Shown: piece after piece, positions 49,731 through 58,683 of the stretch
Layout of the letters: each line of letters begins with the position of its first letter
Numbering within the stretch: position 1 is the stretch's first letter
Source: Thalassospira sp.
GTDB taxonomy: Bacteria > Pseudomonadota > Alphaproteobacteria > Rhodospirillales > Thalassospiraceae
NCBI RefSeq assembly: GCF_030690045.1
Contig: NZ_JAUYHK010000018.1
Coordinates: forward strand, 62,001 to 126,000
Length of the DNA: 64,000 bases
Direction: 5' to 3'
Notes under the pieces: model-generated
Database searches by the model: none
What the model was told of the DNA's origin: nothing
Seen by the model: the letters and a program-made list of their open reading frames with translations, nothing else
Program-made: the position numbers and the translations under genes

Positions 49731-50327
49731 TTAAGCCCCGCACAAATCGGCATAGCGGTAACAATCGGTGGTGTGATCCATCACCAGCCCGGTGGCCTGC
49801 AAAAATGAATAGATGATGGTCGATCCGACAAAGCTCATACCGCGTTTTTTCAGATCTTTTGAAATCGCATCGGAAAGCGGGCTGGTGGCCGGAACGTCCT
49901 TGACATCGGACCAGTGATTGATCACCGGTTTGCCGCCGACAAACTGCCAGATATAGGCATTAAAACTGCCAAATTCCTGCTGGATTTGAATAAAGGCACG
50001 GGCATTTTTAACCGTCGAGGCGATTTTCAACCGGTTGCGGATCAGCAACGGATTGGCAAGGCAGGCCGCCAGCCGGGCATCGTCAAAAGCCACCACTTTT
50101 TGCACATCGAAATTGTCAAAGGCGGCGCGATAGGCATCGCGCCGCGCCAGAACCGTCAGCCAGCTTAACCCGGCCTGCGCCCCTTCAAGGATCAGCATTT
50201 CAAAGAAATGCCGGTCATCATGCACCGGAACACCCCATTCCTCATCGTGATAGGCGACGTAAAACGGCTTGTCGATATGGGTGTTGGCCCATTGGCAACG
50301 CAGTTTGGCGGGGCTGTTGACCGTCAC
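49731..50327 (-). CDS. tag: DNA-3-methyladenine glycosylase I
   Basis: A 198-aa constitutive glycosylase that excises 3-methyladenine. The zinc-snap residues are C11 (RCQW), H27 (AYHDEEWG), H185 and C189 (HTTDCYRY); the catalytic region is around FFEMLILEGAQAGLSW. Start GTG 50327 is preferred because AAAGGA lies 7 nt before it and it gives the usual length near 190; the frame continues to ATG 50414 and 50447, which would add an unrelated tail. It converges with the LacI gene (1 nt between stops) and diverges from the ABC operon. Confidence 0.93.
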   Translation of the reverse strand: MTVNSPAKLRCQWANTHIDKPFYVAYHDEEWGVPVHDDRHFFEMLILEGAQAGLSWLTVLARRDAYRAAFDNFDVQKVVAFDDARLAACLANPLLIRNRLKIASTVKNARAFIQIQQEFGSFNAYIWQFVGGKPVINHWSDVKDVPATSPLSDAISKDLKKRGMSFVGSTIIYSFLQATGLVMDHTTDCYRYADLCGA

Positions 50328-50510
50328 GGCATGATCCTTTGGCGATGAAGCTGTGATGGTCTTAGCATTTTCGATCTGGCTGGCAAAGGCTTCGTCAGGG
50401 GCCGGGGGTGTCATCAAACAGCAAAGAAAACGCCACAAAACATTCAAAACGACTGTTTTAAGACTGTGGTAAACGCATCAATCGCTGAATTTTCAAAGAA
50501 ATTTGCACGG

Positions 50511-51647
50511 ATGCACGGTTTTTCAGACACGATGATTGCCCCCAAATCCACAGCAGGATCGCCGGTGGCGGCGTTTGGGGTATCCCAGCGTTTCGGCACC
50601 AATACGGTCCTGAAATCGGTCGATATTGATGTGGCACCGGGCGAGGTCGTGGCGTTGCTGGGGCCATCGGGATGTGGCAAAACCACCCTGTTGCGGTTGC
50701 TGGCCGGGTTGACGCGACCCAGTGCCGGGCGGATTTGCATTGGCGATCAGGTGGTCGCCGATGCCGCCACCCATCAGTTTCTGCCGCCGGAAAAACGGTC
50801 CATCGGCATGGTGTTTCAGGATTATGCCCTGTGGCCGCATATGAGCGTTGCCGAAAATATTGCCTTTCCGCTTGAAATGCGCAAGGTGGCGCGGGCCGAA
50901 CGCAATGCCCGCGTGAAAGAGGCCCTGAAACTGGTCGGGCTGGATCATCTGGCGGACCGGCAACCGGGCACATTGTCGGGCGGGCAGCAACAACGGGTTG
51001 CGCTGGCACGTGCGATTGTGCCGCGCCCGTCCCTGATCCTGTTTGATGAACCGCTTTCCAATCTGGACCGCGAATTGCGCGAAAGCCTTGTTGTCGATAT
51101 TGCCGCTTTGTTGCGGCAACTGGGCATGACCGGGATTTACGTCACCCATGATCATGGCGAGGCATTCGCCATCGCCGACCGGGTGGCGGTTTTACGCGAT
51201 GGCAATATTTTGCAAATCGCGACCCCCGAAAATCTGGTGCAAAACCCGGCCTCGGTGGCGGTGGCCGAATTTTTGAAACTGGGCCTTGTTCTGCCGGCGA
51301 CGGTGGAGGGCGGCGATTTGGTGGTGCGTAACGGACAGCAACGGTTGCGCCCGCCCGCCCAATTCGCCAATGGCAGCCGGTCTGGCGATTTGTTCGTGCC
51401 GCGTTCGGCCCTGTCCCCTGCCGGGCAGAATGGCGGAACCCTGTCGGGAACGGCGGTGCGCAGCATGTTTCGCGGCGATGGTTACAGCGTGCAGATGCGC
51501 CTTGATGCCGATACCAGCATCGAACTTTTCAGCCCGTTACGTGTCGATGACGGCAAGGCCATGGGGCTTGATATCGCGTGGGACCGGGCTTTCTGGTTTC
51601 CGCATGGTGAAGCAGCCCCGCAACATTCCAATACAACCTCTTCCTGA
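50511..51647 (+). CDS. ABC transporter ATP-binding protein (FbpC/AfuC-like)
   Basis: A 378-aa ATPase from the chosen start, with Walker A GPSGCGKTT, Q-loop MVFQDYALWPH, signature LSGGQQQRVALARAI, Walker [12 protein letters not shown] and switch His VTHDHGEA. A C-terminal regulatory domain (about 255-360) is of the FbpC/TOBE type. The start is unclear: GTG 50466, ATG 50511 and ATG 50532 are all possible and none has a strong ribosome site. It is first in a three-gene operon, before its own binding protein. Confidence 0.9.
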   Translation: MHGFSDTMIAPKSTAGSPVAAFGVSQRFGTNTVLKSVDIDVAPGEVVALLGPSGCGKTTLLRLLAGLTRPSAGRICIGDQVVADAATHQFLPPEKRSIGMVFQDYALWPHMSVAENIAFPLEMRKVARAERNARVKEALKLVGLDHLADRQPGTLSGGQQQRVALARAIVPRPSLILFDEPLSNLDRELRESLVVDIAALLRQLGMTGIYVTHDHGEAFAIADRVAVLRDGNILQIATPENLVQNPASVAVAEFLKLGLVLPATVEGGDLVVRNGQQRLRPPAQFANGSRSGDLFVPRSALSPAGQNGGTLSGTAVRSMFRGDGYSVQMRLDADTSIELFSPLRVDDGKAMGLDIAWDRAFWFPHGEAAPQHSNTTSS

Positions 51648-51659
51648 AGGATGATCATT

Positions 51660-52616
51660 ATGAAACGGATTGGTACTTTTTTGCTGGCCGGGTTGGCCGG
51701 TTTTGGTCTTGCCGGTGCCGCACAAGCCCAAAATGTGACGGTTTATACCGCCGGTCCGGCGAACCTGATTGATAGTCTTGCCAGTGGCTTCAAGGACGAA
51801 ACCGGCATTACGGTCGATGTGTTTCAGGCCACAACCGGCAAGGTCATGGCGCGACTGGAAGCCGAAGCAGGCAACCCGGTGGCCGATATCCTGATTTCGG
51901 CATCGTGGGATACCGCAACCGATTTTGCCGCCCAGGGAAAACTTCTGGACTATAACAGTGCCAATGCCGCCAATGTGCCCGATTTCCTGAAAGGTCCGGG
52001 TTATGTCGCGCAGGGTATTTCGGCCCTTGCCATCGCCTGGAACCCCAATAGCGGCACCCCGCGCCCGGCTGACTGGTCCGATCTGACGGATGAGGCCTAT
52101 CGTGATCTGGTGACGATGCCCGATCCGTCGCAATCGGGATCGGCTTATGAACTGGTGGCGGCCCTGACGACGCAAAATGATCTGGGCTGGACCCTGTTTG
52201 ATGCGCTGGCCGCCAATGACATGATTGTGCCCGGTGCCAATGCACAGGCCCTGAACCCGGTTCTGCAAGGGGCCAAAGGTGTGGTGTTTGGCGCGGTGGA
52301 TTACATCAGTCTTGGTCAGGCCGCCAAGGGTGAAACGATTGAAGTCATTTTCCCGGCCAGCGGTACGGTGATTGCCCCGCGCCCGATGATGATCCTGAAA
52401 TCCTCGAAAAATCAGGATGCGGCAAAGAAATTCATCGATTATGTCCTGTCGGACAAGGGACAGGCGATGGTGGCGGCGACCTATCTGATGCCTGCCCGCA
52501 GCGATGTTGCGGCGGATCGTGCGCTGATTTCCGATTTGAAAATCCTGTCGGTTGATCCGGCTTCTGACCGGGCGGCGACACTGGCGCGGTTCAACAAGAT
52601 TTTCGGGATCGAGTAA
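51660..52616 (+). CDS. ABC transporter periplasmic binding protein (ferric/sugar-phosphate AfuA-FbpA-like)
   Basis: A 318-aa exported protein with a clean Sec signal (MKRIGTFLLAGLAGFGLAGAAQAQ). The mature protein begins VTVYTAGPANLIDSLASGF, like FbpA/AfuA and 2-aminoethylphosphonate binding proteins. The paired tyrosines used by ferric FbpA proteins near the C-terminal half are not obvious, so iron is not assured. AAGGA with 8-nt spacing supports ATG 51660. The permease gene starts 7 nt after its stop. Confidence 0.9.
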   Translation: MKRIGTFLLAGLAGFGLAGAAQAQNVTVYTAGPANLIDSLASGFKDETGITVDVFQATTGKVMARLEAEAGNPVADILISASWDTATDFAAQGKLLDYNSANAANVPDFLKGPGYVAQGISALAIAWNPNSGTPRPADWSDLTDEAYRDLVTMPDPSQSGSAYELVAALTTQNDLGWTLFDALAANDMIVPGANAQALNPVLQGAKGVVFGAVDYISLGQAAKGETIEVIFPASGTVIAPRPMMILKSSKNQDAAKKFIDYVLSDKGQAMVAATYLMPARSDVAADRALISDLKILSVDPASDRAATLARFNKIFGIE

Positions 52617-52623
52617 CCGTTCC

Positions 52624-54315
52624 GTGCGACCTGATTTTTTCAAACGCGGTTTTTTTGACGGCGGCGGCTCCATTGCCGCCGTCGTTGCGCCTGTCCTGAT
52701 CGTGCTGGTGGCGTTTCCGCTGTTATTTGTTTTGTTGCAGGCGGTCTTTCCCGATATTGCATTGGGGTCCTTTGCCGATCCTTTCGGGCGGTTCGTCGAA
52801 ACCCTGTCGGACCCGCGTCTGGTGCGCTGGACGCTCAATACCCTGATGCTGGGCGTTTGTGTGGTGGTCGGGGCGTTTGTGGTGGCGGTGCCGCTGGGCA
52901 TTTTGCGCGGATTGTTCCGGGTGCCGGGCGGCGGGTTCTGGGATCTGGTATTTCTGGTGCCTTTTACCATTCCGCCTTATATCGCCGCCCTGGGCTGGAT
53001 CATGACATTGCAGCCACGCGGCTATCTTGAACAGGTTTCGGGGGTGAATGCCGGGGCATTCCTGTTTTCATTTCAGGGCGTCGTGTTTGTCATGACGCTC
53101 AATGTTTTTCCGGTGGTGTATTTCGCTGTGTCGCGCATGGTGGCGACCATTGGCGGGCGCTATGTCGAGGCGGCCCGCGTTGCCGGAAGCACACCCGTTC
53201 GCGCCTTTTGGCGGATTACCCTGCCGCTTTCGACCCCGGCGATTGCCGCCAGTCTGTTGTTGGTTTTCGCCATGGCGATCGAGGAATTCGGCACCCCGGC
53301 GGCCCTTGCCGCCCGCAGCGGCTTTCTGGTTCTTGTCACGGGCATTGAACGTCATTTGTCCGATTATCCCATCGATTTGCCCAGTGCGTCGCTGTTATCG
53401 ACCATTCTGGTTTTGATGGCGATGACCGCCTTTATCATTCAGCACCGGGTGGTGTCGCGCCGGGATTTCCGGACCATATCGGGCAAGCCGGGCGCGCAGG
53501 ATTTGCTGCCGCTGGGCGTCTGGCGCATTCCGGTTGTGATCCTGTTTGCCGTGGTTGGTCTGCTGGGGGCGGTAACACCGGTGGCGGCGGTTATGTTGAC
53601 CGCATCGACCCGCACCATTTCCGGCGGGCTGGCGGTCGATAATTTTTCAACCGTGCATTTTGCCGAAATATTTGCCAATAGCGGCGGCGCCATGGAGGCC
53701 TTGGGCACCAGTCTTGGCCTTGGGGTGGCAGCGGCCCTGATTACCGGATTGCTGGGCACACTGACGGCCTATGTCGTGGTGCGCCAGCGTCACCTGGGCG
53801 CCCGCATTCTGGATTTTCTGACGATGATCCCCAATACCATTCCGGGCATTGTGGTGGCGGTGGGGTTGATTCTGGCATGGACGCAACCGTGGCTTCCGGC
53901 CACGCCCTATAACGGCATTGGCATTCTGGTTCTGGCTTATTGCTGTTTGTTGCTGCCTTATCCGGTGCGTTATGCCAATGCCGCCTTGCGACAGATCGGG
54001 CCCAGCCTTGAAGACGCCGCACGGGTATCGGGGGCGCGGCATATTACGGTCTTTTTCCGTATTCTGACCCCGCTGATATTGCCCAGTGTGATTGCGGCGA
54101 TGTTGCTGGTTTTTGCGGTGGCGGCGCGCGAACTGGTGGCGACCATCCTGCTTGCGCCATTGGGCACCAAAACGGTGGCCTTGTTTATCTGGCGACAGTT
54201 TGAACAGGGGTCGGTCGGCCTTGGCATGGCGATGAGCGCGATGGCGATTGCCATTACCATGACCATTCCGATTGCTGTGGCGATCTGGACGCGCAAGCGC
54301 GGGCAGATGTTCTGA
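52624..54315 (+). CDS. ABC transporter permease, fused two-domain type (FbpB/AfuB-like)
   Basis: A 563-aa permease with about 12 membrane helices in two homologous halves, each with an EAA loop: YVEAARVAGSTPVRAFWRITLP (about 180-201) and LEDAARVSGARHITVFFRILTP (about 461-482). One such protein replaces two separate permeases in ferric-type transporters. The start is GTG 52624, 7 nt after the binding protein stop, without a good ribosome site, so coupling is likely; the frame also continues upstream into the binding protein gene. Confidence 0.92.
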   Translation: MRPDFFKRGFFDGGGSIAAVVAPVLIVLVAFPLLFVLLQAVFPDIALGSFADPFGRFVETLSDPRLVRWTLNTLMLGVCVVVGAFVVAVPLGILRGLFRVPGGGFWDLVFLVPFTIPPYIAALGWIMTLQPRGYLEQVSGVNAGAFLFSFQGVVFVMTLNVFPVVYFAVSRMVATIGGRYVEAARVAGSTPVRAFWRITLPLSTPAIAASLLLVFAMAIEEFGTPAALAARSGFLVLVTGIERHLSDYPIDLPSASLLSTILVLMAMTAFIIQHRVVSRRDFRTISGKPGAQDLLPLGVWRIPVVILFAVVGLLGAVTPVAAVMLTASTRTISGGLAVDNFSTVHFAEIFANSGGAMEALGTSLGLGVAAALITGLLGTLTAYVVVRQRHLGARILDFLTMIPNTIPGIVVAVGLILAWTQPWLPATPYNGIGILVLAYCCLLLPYPVRYANAALRQIGPSLEDAARVSGARHITVFFRILTPLILPSVIAAMLLVFAVAARELVATILLAPLGTKTVALFIWRQFEQGSVGLGMAMSAMAIAITMTIPIAVAIWTRKRGQMF

Positions 54316-54448
54316 TTGTGCAGAAAATCACTGCGTGCAAGGCTTTATCACGGCTTGATACTTGCTTCTGGCGGCCTGTGCCATTACGTTTCGGCTTGTC
54401 TTTCACATTGGACGATGTCCGACCCGGATTCGGAAACAAGGAGCGGTA

Positions 54449-54742
54449 ATGGAGTCTGTACTTCTGCTGGTAAGCACGGTGATCCAGCTTTATATCTGGT
54501 GCCTGATCATTCAGGCGATTCTGAGCTGGCTGGTGGCGTTTAACATCGTCAATACCAGCAACCGTTTTGTCTATATGGTCGGGGATTTCCTGTATCGGAT
54601 TACCGAACCGGCCCTGCGCCCGATCCGGCGTGTCCTGCCCAATCTGGGCGGGATTGATCTGTCGCCGATTGTCCTGATCCTGCTGTTGATCTTTGCCCGT
54701 AATCTGATGTTTGAACTGTTGGGGCCGGTTATTTACGGTTAA
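54449..54742 (+). CDS. YggT family inner membrane protein
   Basis: A 97-aa YggT family protein with two membrane helices around a conserved loop: LYIWCLIIQAILSWLV, then FLYRITEPALRPIRRVLPNLGGIDLSPIVLILLL (positions about 45-78). It is implicated in envelope or osmotic tolerance and often sits beside DUF167 genes, as here. AAGGAGCGGTA precedes the ATG at 54449; the longer frame to 54362 is rejected. Confidence 0.93.
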   Translation: MESVLLLVSTVIQLYIWCLIIQAILSWLVAFNIVNTSNRFVYMVGDFLYRITEPALRPIRRVLPNLGGIDLSPIVLILLLIFARNLMFELLGPVIYG

Positions 54743-54747
54743 GTCCT

Positions 54748-55074
54748 GTGACGACAAAGCCGGTTTGCGACATTCTGCCCGATGGGTCGGGTGTTCGGCT
54801 GTATGTGCGCCTGACGCCCAGGGCTTCGGCCAATGCGATCAAAGGCATGGCGTGTGATGCCAGCGGCCAGCAACAGTTGCGCGTGATGGTGACGGCGGTG
54901 CCGGAAAACGGCAAGGCGAATGACGCCCTGATCAAATTGTTGTCCAAATCGGGAAAATGGCCTAAATCGGCCATCAACATCATCAGCGGGCATACGGACC
55001 GCAACAAGATTCTGGTGATTGGCGGCGATGCCCGTGCCGTGCAATCGCAGATCATTGAATGGACAGGCGATTAA
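54748..55074 (+). CDS. DUF167 family protein (YggU-like)
   Basis: A 108-aa small alpha/beta protein. The family motif is visible in VRLYVRLTPRASANAI and VPENGKANDALIKLLSK. The function is unknown. Start is GTG 54748, 5 nt after the yggT-family stop, and folD follows 3 nt after its own stop; this trio is common in alphaproteobacteria and implies one transcript. Confidence 0.92.
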   Translation: MTTKPVCDILPDGSGVRLYVRLTPRASANAIKGMACDASGQQQLRVMVTAVPENGKANDALIKLLSKSGKWPKSAINIISGHTDRNKILVIGGDARAVQSQIIEWTGD

Positions 55075-55077
55075 CCG

Positions 55078-55977
55078 ATGAGCACCGCAAAAATCATTGA
55101 TGGCAAAGCCTTTGCCGCACGTCTGCGTACTGATATTGCCGCCGAAGTCACCCGTCTGAAAGCCGCACACGGGGTGACGCCGGGGCTGGCGGTGGTGCTG
55201 GTGGGCGAAGACCCGGCTAGTCAGGTTTATGTCCGCAACAAGGGTAAACAGACCCTTGAATGCGGCATGAATTCGTATGAGCATAAGCTTTCCGCCGATA
55301 CATCGCAGGAAGAGCTTCTGGCGCTGATTGCAAAGCTGAATGCCGATCCGAATGTGCATGGCATTTTGTGCCAGTTGCCGGTGCCAAAACAGATTGATGA
55401 AAATGCCGTTCTGGCGGCGATTGACCCGACCAAGGATGTCGATGGCTTTCACATCGTCAATGCCGGGGCGCTGGCAACCGGTGGCGATGGCATTGCCCCT
55501 TGCACGCCCTATGGCTGTTTGATGTTGCTGAAAGATACCCTTGGCGATTTGTCGGGCAAACGCGCCGTGGTTGTCGGTCGGTCCAACATCGTTGGCAAGC
55601 CGATGGCGCAACTTTTGCTGCGCGAAAACTGCACGGTGACGATTGCCCATTCGCGCACCCGCGACCTGCCCGAAGAAGTCCGCCGCGCCGATATCGTCAT
55701 TGCCGCCGTTGGCCGCCCCAACATGATTACCGGCGACTGGATTGCACCGGGGGCGACCGTGATTGATGTCGGCATCAACCGCATCGAAGGTGCTGACGGC
55801 AAAATGAAACTGGTCGGCGATGTGGATTTTGACAGTGCGGTCAAGGTGGCCGGGGCGATTACTCCGGTTCCGGGCGGGGTTGGCCCGATGACGATTGCCT
55901 GTTTGCTGAACAACACCCTGATTGCGGCGTGCAAGGCCAATGGGGTGACGCCGCCGAAATTGGGTTTTGGTAACTGA
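55078..55977 (+). CDS. folD: bifunctional methylenetetrahydrofolate dehydrogenase/cyclohydrolase
   Basis: A 299-aa enzyme converting 5,10-methylene-THF to 10-formyl-THF with NADP. Active-site features: YVRNKGKQ (the catalytic Lys), [19 protein letters not shown] and PCTPYG in the first lobe, [11 protein letters not shown] for the cofactor, and [11 protein letters not shown] near the end. Length is standard. It closes the yggT-DUF167-folD run and is followed by a strong terminator. Confidence 0.97.
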   Translation: MSTAKIIDGKAFAARLRTDIAAEVTRLKAAHGVTPGLAVVLVGEDPASQVYVRNKGKQTLECGMNSYEHKLSADTSQEELLALIAKLNADPNVHGILCQLPVPKQIDENAVLAAIDPTKDVDGFHIVNAGALATGGDGIAPCTPYGCLMLLKDTLGDLSGKRAVVVGRSNIVGKPMAQLLLRENCTVTIAHSRTRDLPEEVRRADIVIAAVGRPNMITGDWIAPGATVIDVGINRIEGADGKMKLVGDVDFDSAVKVAGAITPVPGGVGPMTIACLLNNTLIAACKANGVTPPKLGFGN

Positions 55978-56000
55978 TCTGACGTTTGCCGGACATTATC

Positions 56001-56030
56001 GGGGCAGGCCGTTTGGCCTGCCCCTTTTGG
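56001..56030 (+). terminator. Rho-independent terminator of folD
   Basis: A perfect 10-bp GC-rich stem (56001-56010 with 56015-56024), a GTTT loop and the tail TTTTGGTTT. The convergent SLC13 gene ends 7 nt further on. Confidence 0.92.
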
Positions 56031-56036
56031 TTTGGG

Positions 56037-57923
56037 TCACAACGGCCAGACCAGCAACAGCATCGGCACGCCCACCGCAACCACAATGATTTCAAGCGGC
56101 AGGCCCATTCGCCAGTAATCGCCAAACCGGAACCCGCCGGGACCCAGGATCAGGGTGTTGTTCTGATGGCCGATCGGGGTCAGAAAGGCGCAGGATGCCC
56201 CGACCGCGACCGCCATCAGGAAGGCATCCGGGTTGACACCCAGTTGCATAGCACTGCCAATCGCAATCGGGCACATGACCGCCGCCGTGGCGGCGTTGTT
56301 CATGAAATCGGACAGGGTCATGGTGACAATCAGGATCACGGTCAGGGCAATAATCGCATTGCCCTGCGCCACCCAATCCAGAAGCAGGCGGGCAATCAGA
56401 TCGGCCGCCCCGGTGCTTTCCATCACGGATGCCACCGGAATCAGGGCCGCCAGCAAGACAATCACCGGCCAATCAACGGCATCATAAATGTTGCGCGGTG
56501 ACACAACGCGCAACACCATGGCGGCCAAAACACCCCCGGCAAAGGAAATGGCCGCAGGCACCAGCCCGGCGGCGGCAAAAATCACGGACAGCGCCATAAT
56601 GCCCGATGCCTTGATGGCCTGCCTTGTATCGGGAAGGCGCAAAGGCCGTTCGGCCAGCGGGACACAGCCCAGCTGATTGGCAAATTCATATAATGCGTCG
56701 GGTGATCCTTGCATCAACAAAACATCGCCCGCCTGCATTTGCATGGTGCGCAGCCGCGCCATCGACCGTTGCCCCTGCCGCGAAATCGCCAGCAAATTGA
56801 TGCCGTAACGGGTACGCAGGCGGATATCGGTGGCCGAACGCCCGATAAAAGCCGAATTGGGCAATACCGCGACTTCCATCAACACAATGTCTTCGGACTG
56901 GATGGCGGGGCTTTTGTCTTGCGGCGCGTCTTCCGGTGCATCGTCTTTCTGCCCATCGTCTGGCCCGGTTTTTTCGGCGGGCTTGCCAGTATCTTTATCT
57001 TCATCGTCGCTGTTGGCGGTATTGGCCGGATCGGGGACTTCTTCTTCAAGTTTCAGGTCAAGGGCAGACAGGGCGGTGGCAATGCCTTCGGGGTCGGCTT
57101 CGATCACCAGAATATCGTGGGCGCGGACCTCGCGATACAGGTTGGGGGCCGGGATGCGGGTTTCGTTGCGGACCAGACCAATGATCTGCGCATCGGCTTT
57201 TTCCAATTCCCTGTTGATCGCCTGCAAGGTCATGCCTGCGGTTTTGCTGTTGTCGCCAACGCGGGCCTCGGTCAGATAGGCGCCGGTTTCAAAACCTTGC
57301 GCGCCGGACCGTTCGCGGGTCGGCACCAGCCAGCGGCTGAAAATCACGATGAAAACCAGCCCGGCAAGGGTGATGGCCAACCCGACCGGGGTAAAATCAA
57401 ACATGGTGAAGCTGCCATCCCCCAACCGGTTGCGAAACCCGGCAACAATCAGGTTGGGCGGGGTGCCGATCAGGGTGGTCATGCCCCCCAGAATCGAGCC
57501 AAAAGCCAGCGGCATCAGGATTTTGCCCGGCGGCAGGCCCTGTTTGGTGGCAATTTGCAGGGCGACCGGCATCAAAAGGGCCAATGCCCCGACATTATTC
57601 ATAAAGGCCGAGAGCAGGGCGGCCAGCAGGGTCAGGGCGGCGATGGTGACTGTCGGCCCCGCCGATTGTGGCAGGATGGTGCGGGTCAGGACATCGACCG
57701 CGCCCGATTGCTGCAAGGCGGCACTGAGCACCAGAATGCAGGCGACCGTAATCACGGCGGGATGACCAAAACCGGCAAAGGCATCGGAACCGGGCAGCAA
57801 CCCGGTAATGACGGCCAGCAACAGGGCGGCCATCGCGATCATGTCGTGACGCCATTTTCCCCACAAAAACATTGCAATGCTGCTGGCAAGAATGGCAAGG
57901 ATCAATCCCTGATCAAAGGTCAT
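56037..57923 (-). CDS. SLC13/DASS-family permease with two RCK_C (TrkA-C) domains
   Basis: A 628-aa transporter. An N-terminal membrane half with NNVGALALLMPVAL and GMTTLIGTPPN, a central soluble region with two TrkA-C/RCK_C domains, then a second half with DFMNNAATAAVMCPIA and GASCAFLTPIGHQNN. Such proteins import sulfate, dicarboxylates or other anions with sodium or protons. Between the RCK_C domains lies an acidic, low-complexity linker of about 55 residues (SDDEDKDTG onward), unusual for the family. It is divergent from the OsmC gene; the 281-nt gap holds no gene that I can see. Confidence 0.93.
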   Translation of the reverse strand: MTFDQGLILAILASSIAMFLWGKWRHDMIAMAALLLAVITGLLPGSDAFAGFGHPAVITVACILVLSAALQQSGAVDVLTRTILPQSAGPTVTIAALTLLAALLSAFMNNVGALALLMPVALQIATKQGLPPGKILMPLAFGSILGGMTTLIGTPPNLIVAGFRNRLGDGSFTMFDFTPVGLAITLAGLVFIVIFSRWLVPTRERSGAQGFETGAYLTEARVGDNSKTAGMTLQAINRELEKADAQIIGLVRNETRIPAPNLYREVRAHDILVIEADPEGIATALSALDLKLEEEVPDPANTANSDDEDKDTGKPAEKTGPDDGQKDDAPEDAPQDKSPAIQSEDIVLMEVAVLPNSAFIGRSATDIRLRTRYGINLLAISRQGQRSMARLRTMQMQAGDVLLMQGSPDALYEFANQLGCVPLAERPLRLPDTRQAIKASGIMALSVIFAAAGLVPAAISFAGGVLAAMVLRVVSPRNIYDAVDWPVIVLLAALIPVASVMESTGAADLIARLLLDWVAQGNAIIALTVILIVTMTLSDFMNNAATAAVMCPIAIGSAMQLGVNPDAFLMAVAVGASCAFLTPIGHQNNTLILGPGGFRFGDYWRMGLPLEIIVVAVGVPMLLLVWPL

Positions 57924-58204
57924 GGTGGCATCCGGTTATGGCCATCAAAATTGCGGTTTTCCGCATGTCGATCGCGAAAACAAAAGGGTAGGTCCGGGTA
58001 TTGCGACCGGTCAAGATTATTCGGGGTTGTTTGGTTCTACTGTCAGAAATGTCAGGAGGATCTCATCGCATCCTTGTAGTTTTGCGGCATATGTGGCGGA
58101 AATCACGGGTGATTTTGTCCTGTTATCAAACCCCGTCCGAATGTCATTATCATGGTGGAACTGCGGCTTGACTGTGACCTGTATGTAACCTCCAAGGATG
58201 TGCG

Positions 58205-58675
58205 ATGAGCAAAGAACATGATTTCACCTGCCAGATCGCCTGGACCGGCAATCGCGGCGAGGGCACGAAAAACTATCGTGGCTATGACCGGACCTGGAAT
58301 GTGCAAACACCCGGCAAGCCGGTGATCAAATGCTCCAACGATCCCTTGCTGGGCGGTGATCCGACATTGCCAAACCCCGAAGACATGCTGATCGCGGCCC
58401 TGTCGGCCTGTCATATGTTGTGGTTTTTGCATCTGGCCAGCACGGCGGGCATTGCGGTGCAGGGATATGAAGACAATCCGGTCGGGGTGGGTGAAAGCAG
58501 CCCCAATGGTGCCGGGCGGTTTGTCCGCGCCACCTTGCGCCCGACGATCCGGGTGCCAAAAGGCACCGATTGCCAACAGGCCGATGCGATCCATCACGAA
58601 ATTCACAAATATTGTTTCATTGCCCGGTCGGTGAATTTTCCGGTGGCGTATGAGGCGACCTATATCGAGGTTTGA
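58205..58675 (+). CDS. OsmC family peroxide-detoxifying protein
   Basis: A 156-aa OsmC-fold protein. The two peroxidatic cysteines are C69 (SACHMLWFL) and C137 (HKYCFIARS), with the family acidic residue in NPEDMLIAAL. It probably reduces organic hydroperoxides, with a lipoylated protein as reductant in known cases. AAGGATGTGCG precedes the ATG. The YcaQ-type gene follows after 8 nt in the same transcript. Confidence 0.93.
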   Translation: MSKEHDFTCQIAWTGNRGEGTKNYRGYDRTWNVQTPGKPVIKCSNDPLLGGDPTLPNPEDMLIAALSACHMLWFLHLASTAGIAVQGYEDNPVGVGESSPNGAGRFVRATLRPTIRVPKGTDCQQADAIHHEIHKYCFIARSVNFPVAYEATYIEV

Positions 58676-58683
58676 GGATAATC

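Noticed and set aside
50328..50447. N-terminal extension of Tag up to 50414 or 50447
   Set aside because: The upstream starts lack ribosome sites, while GTG 50327 has AAAGGA at proper spacing and gives the usual length.
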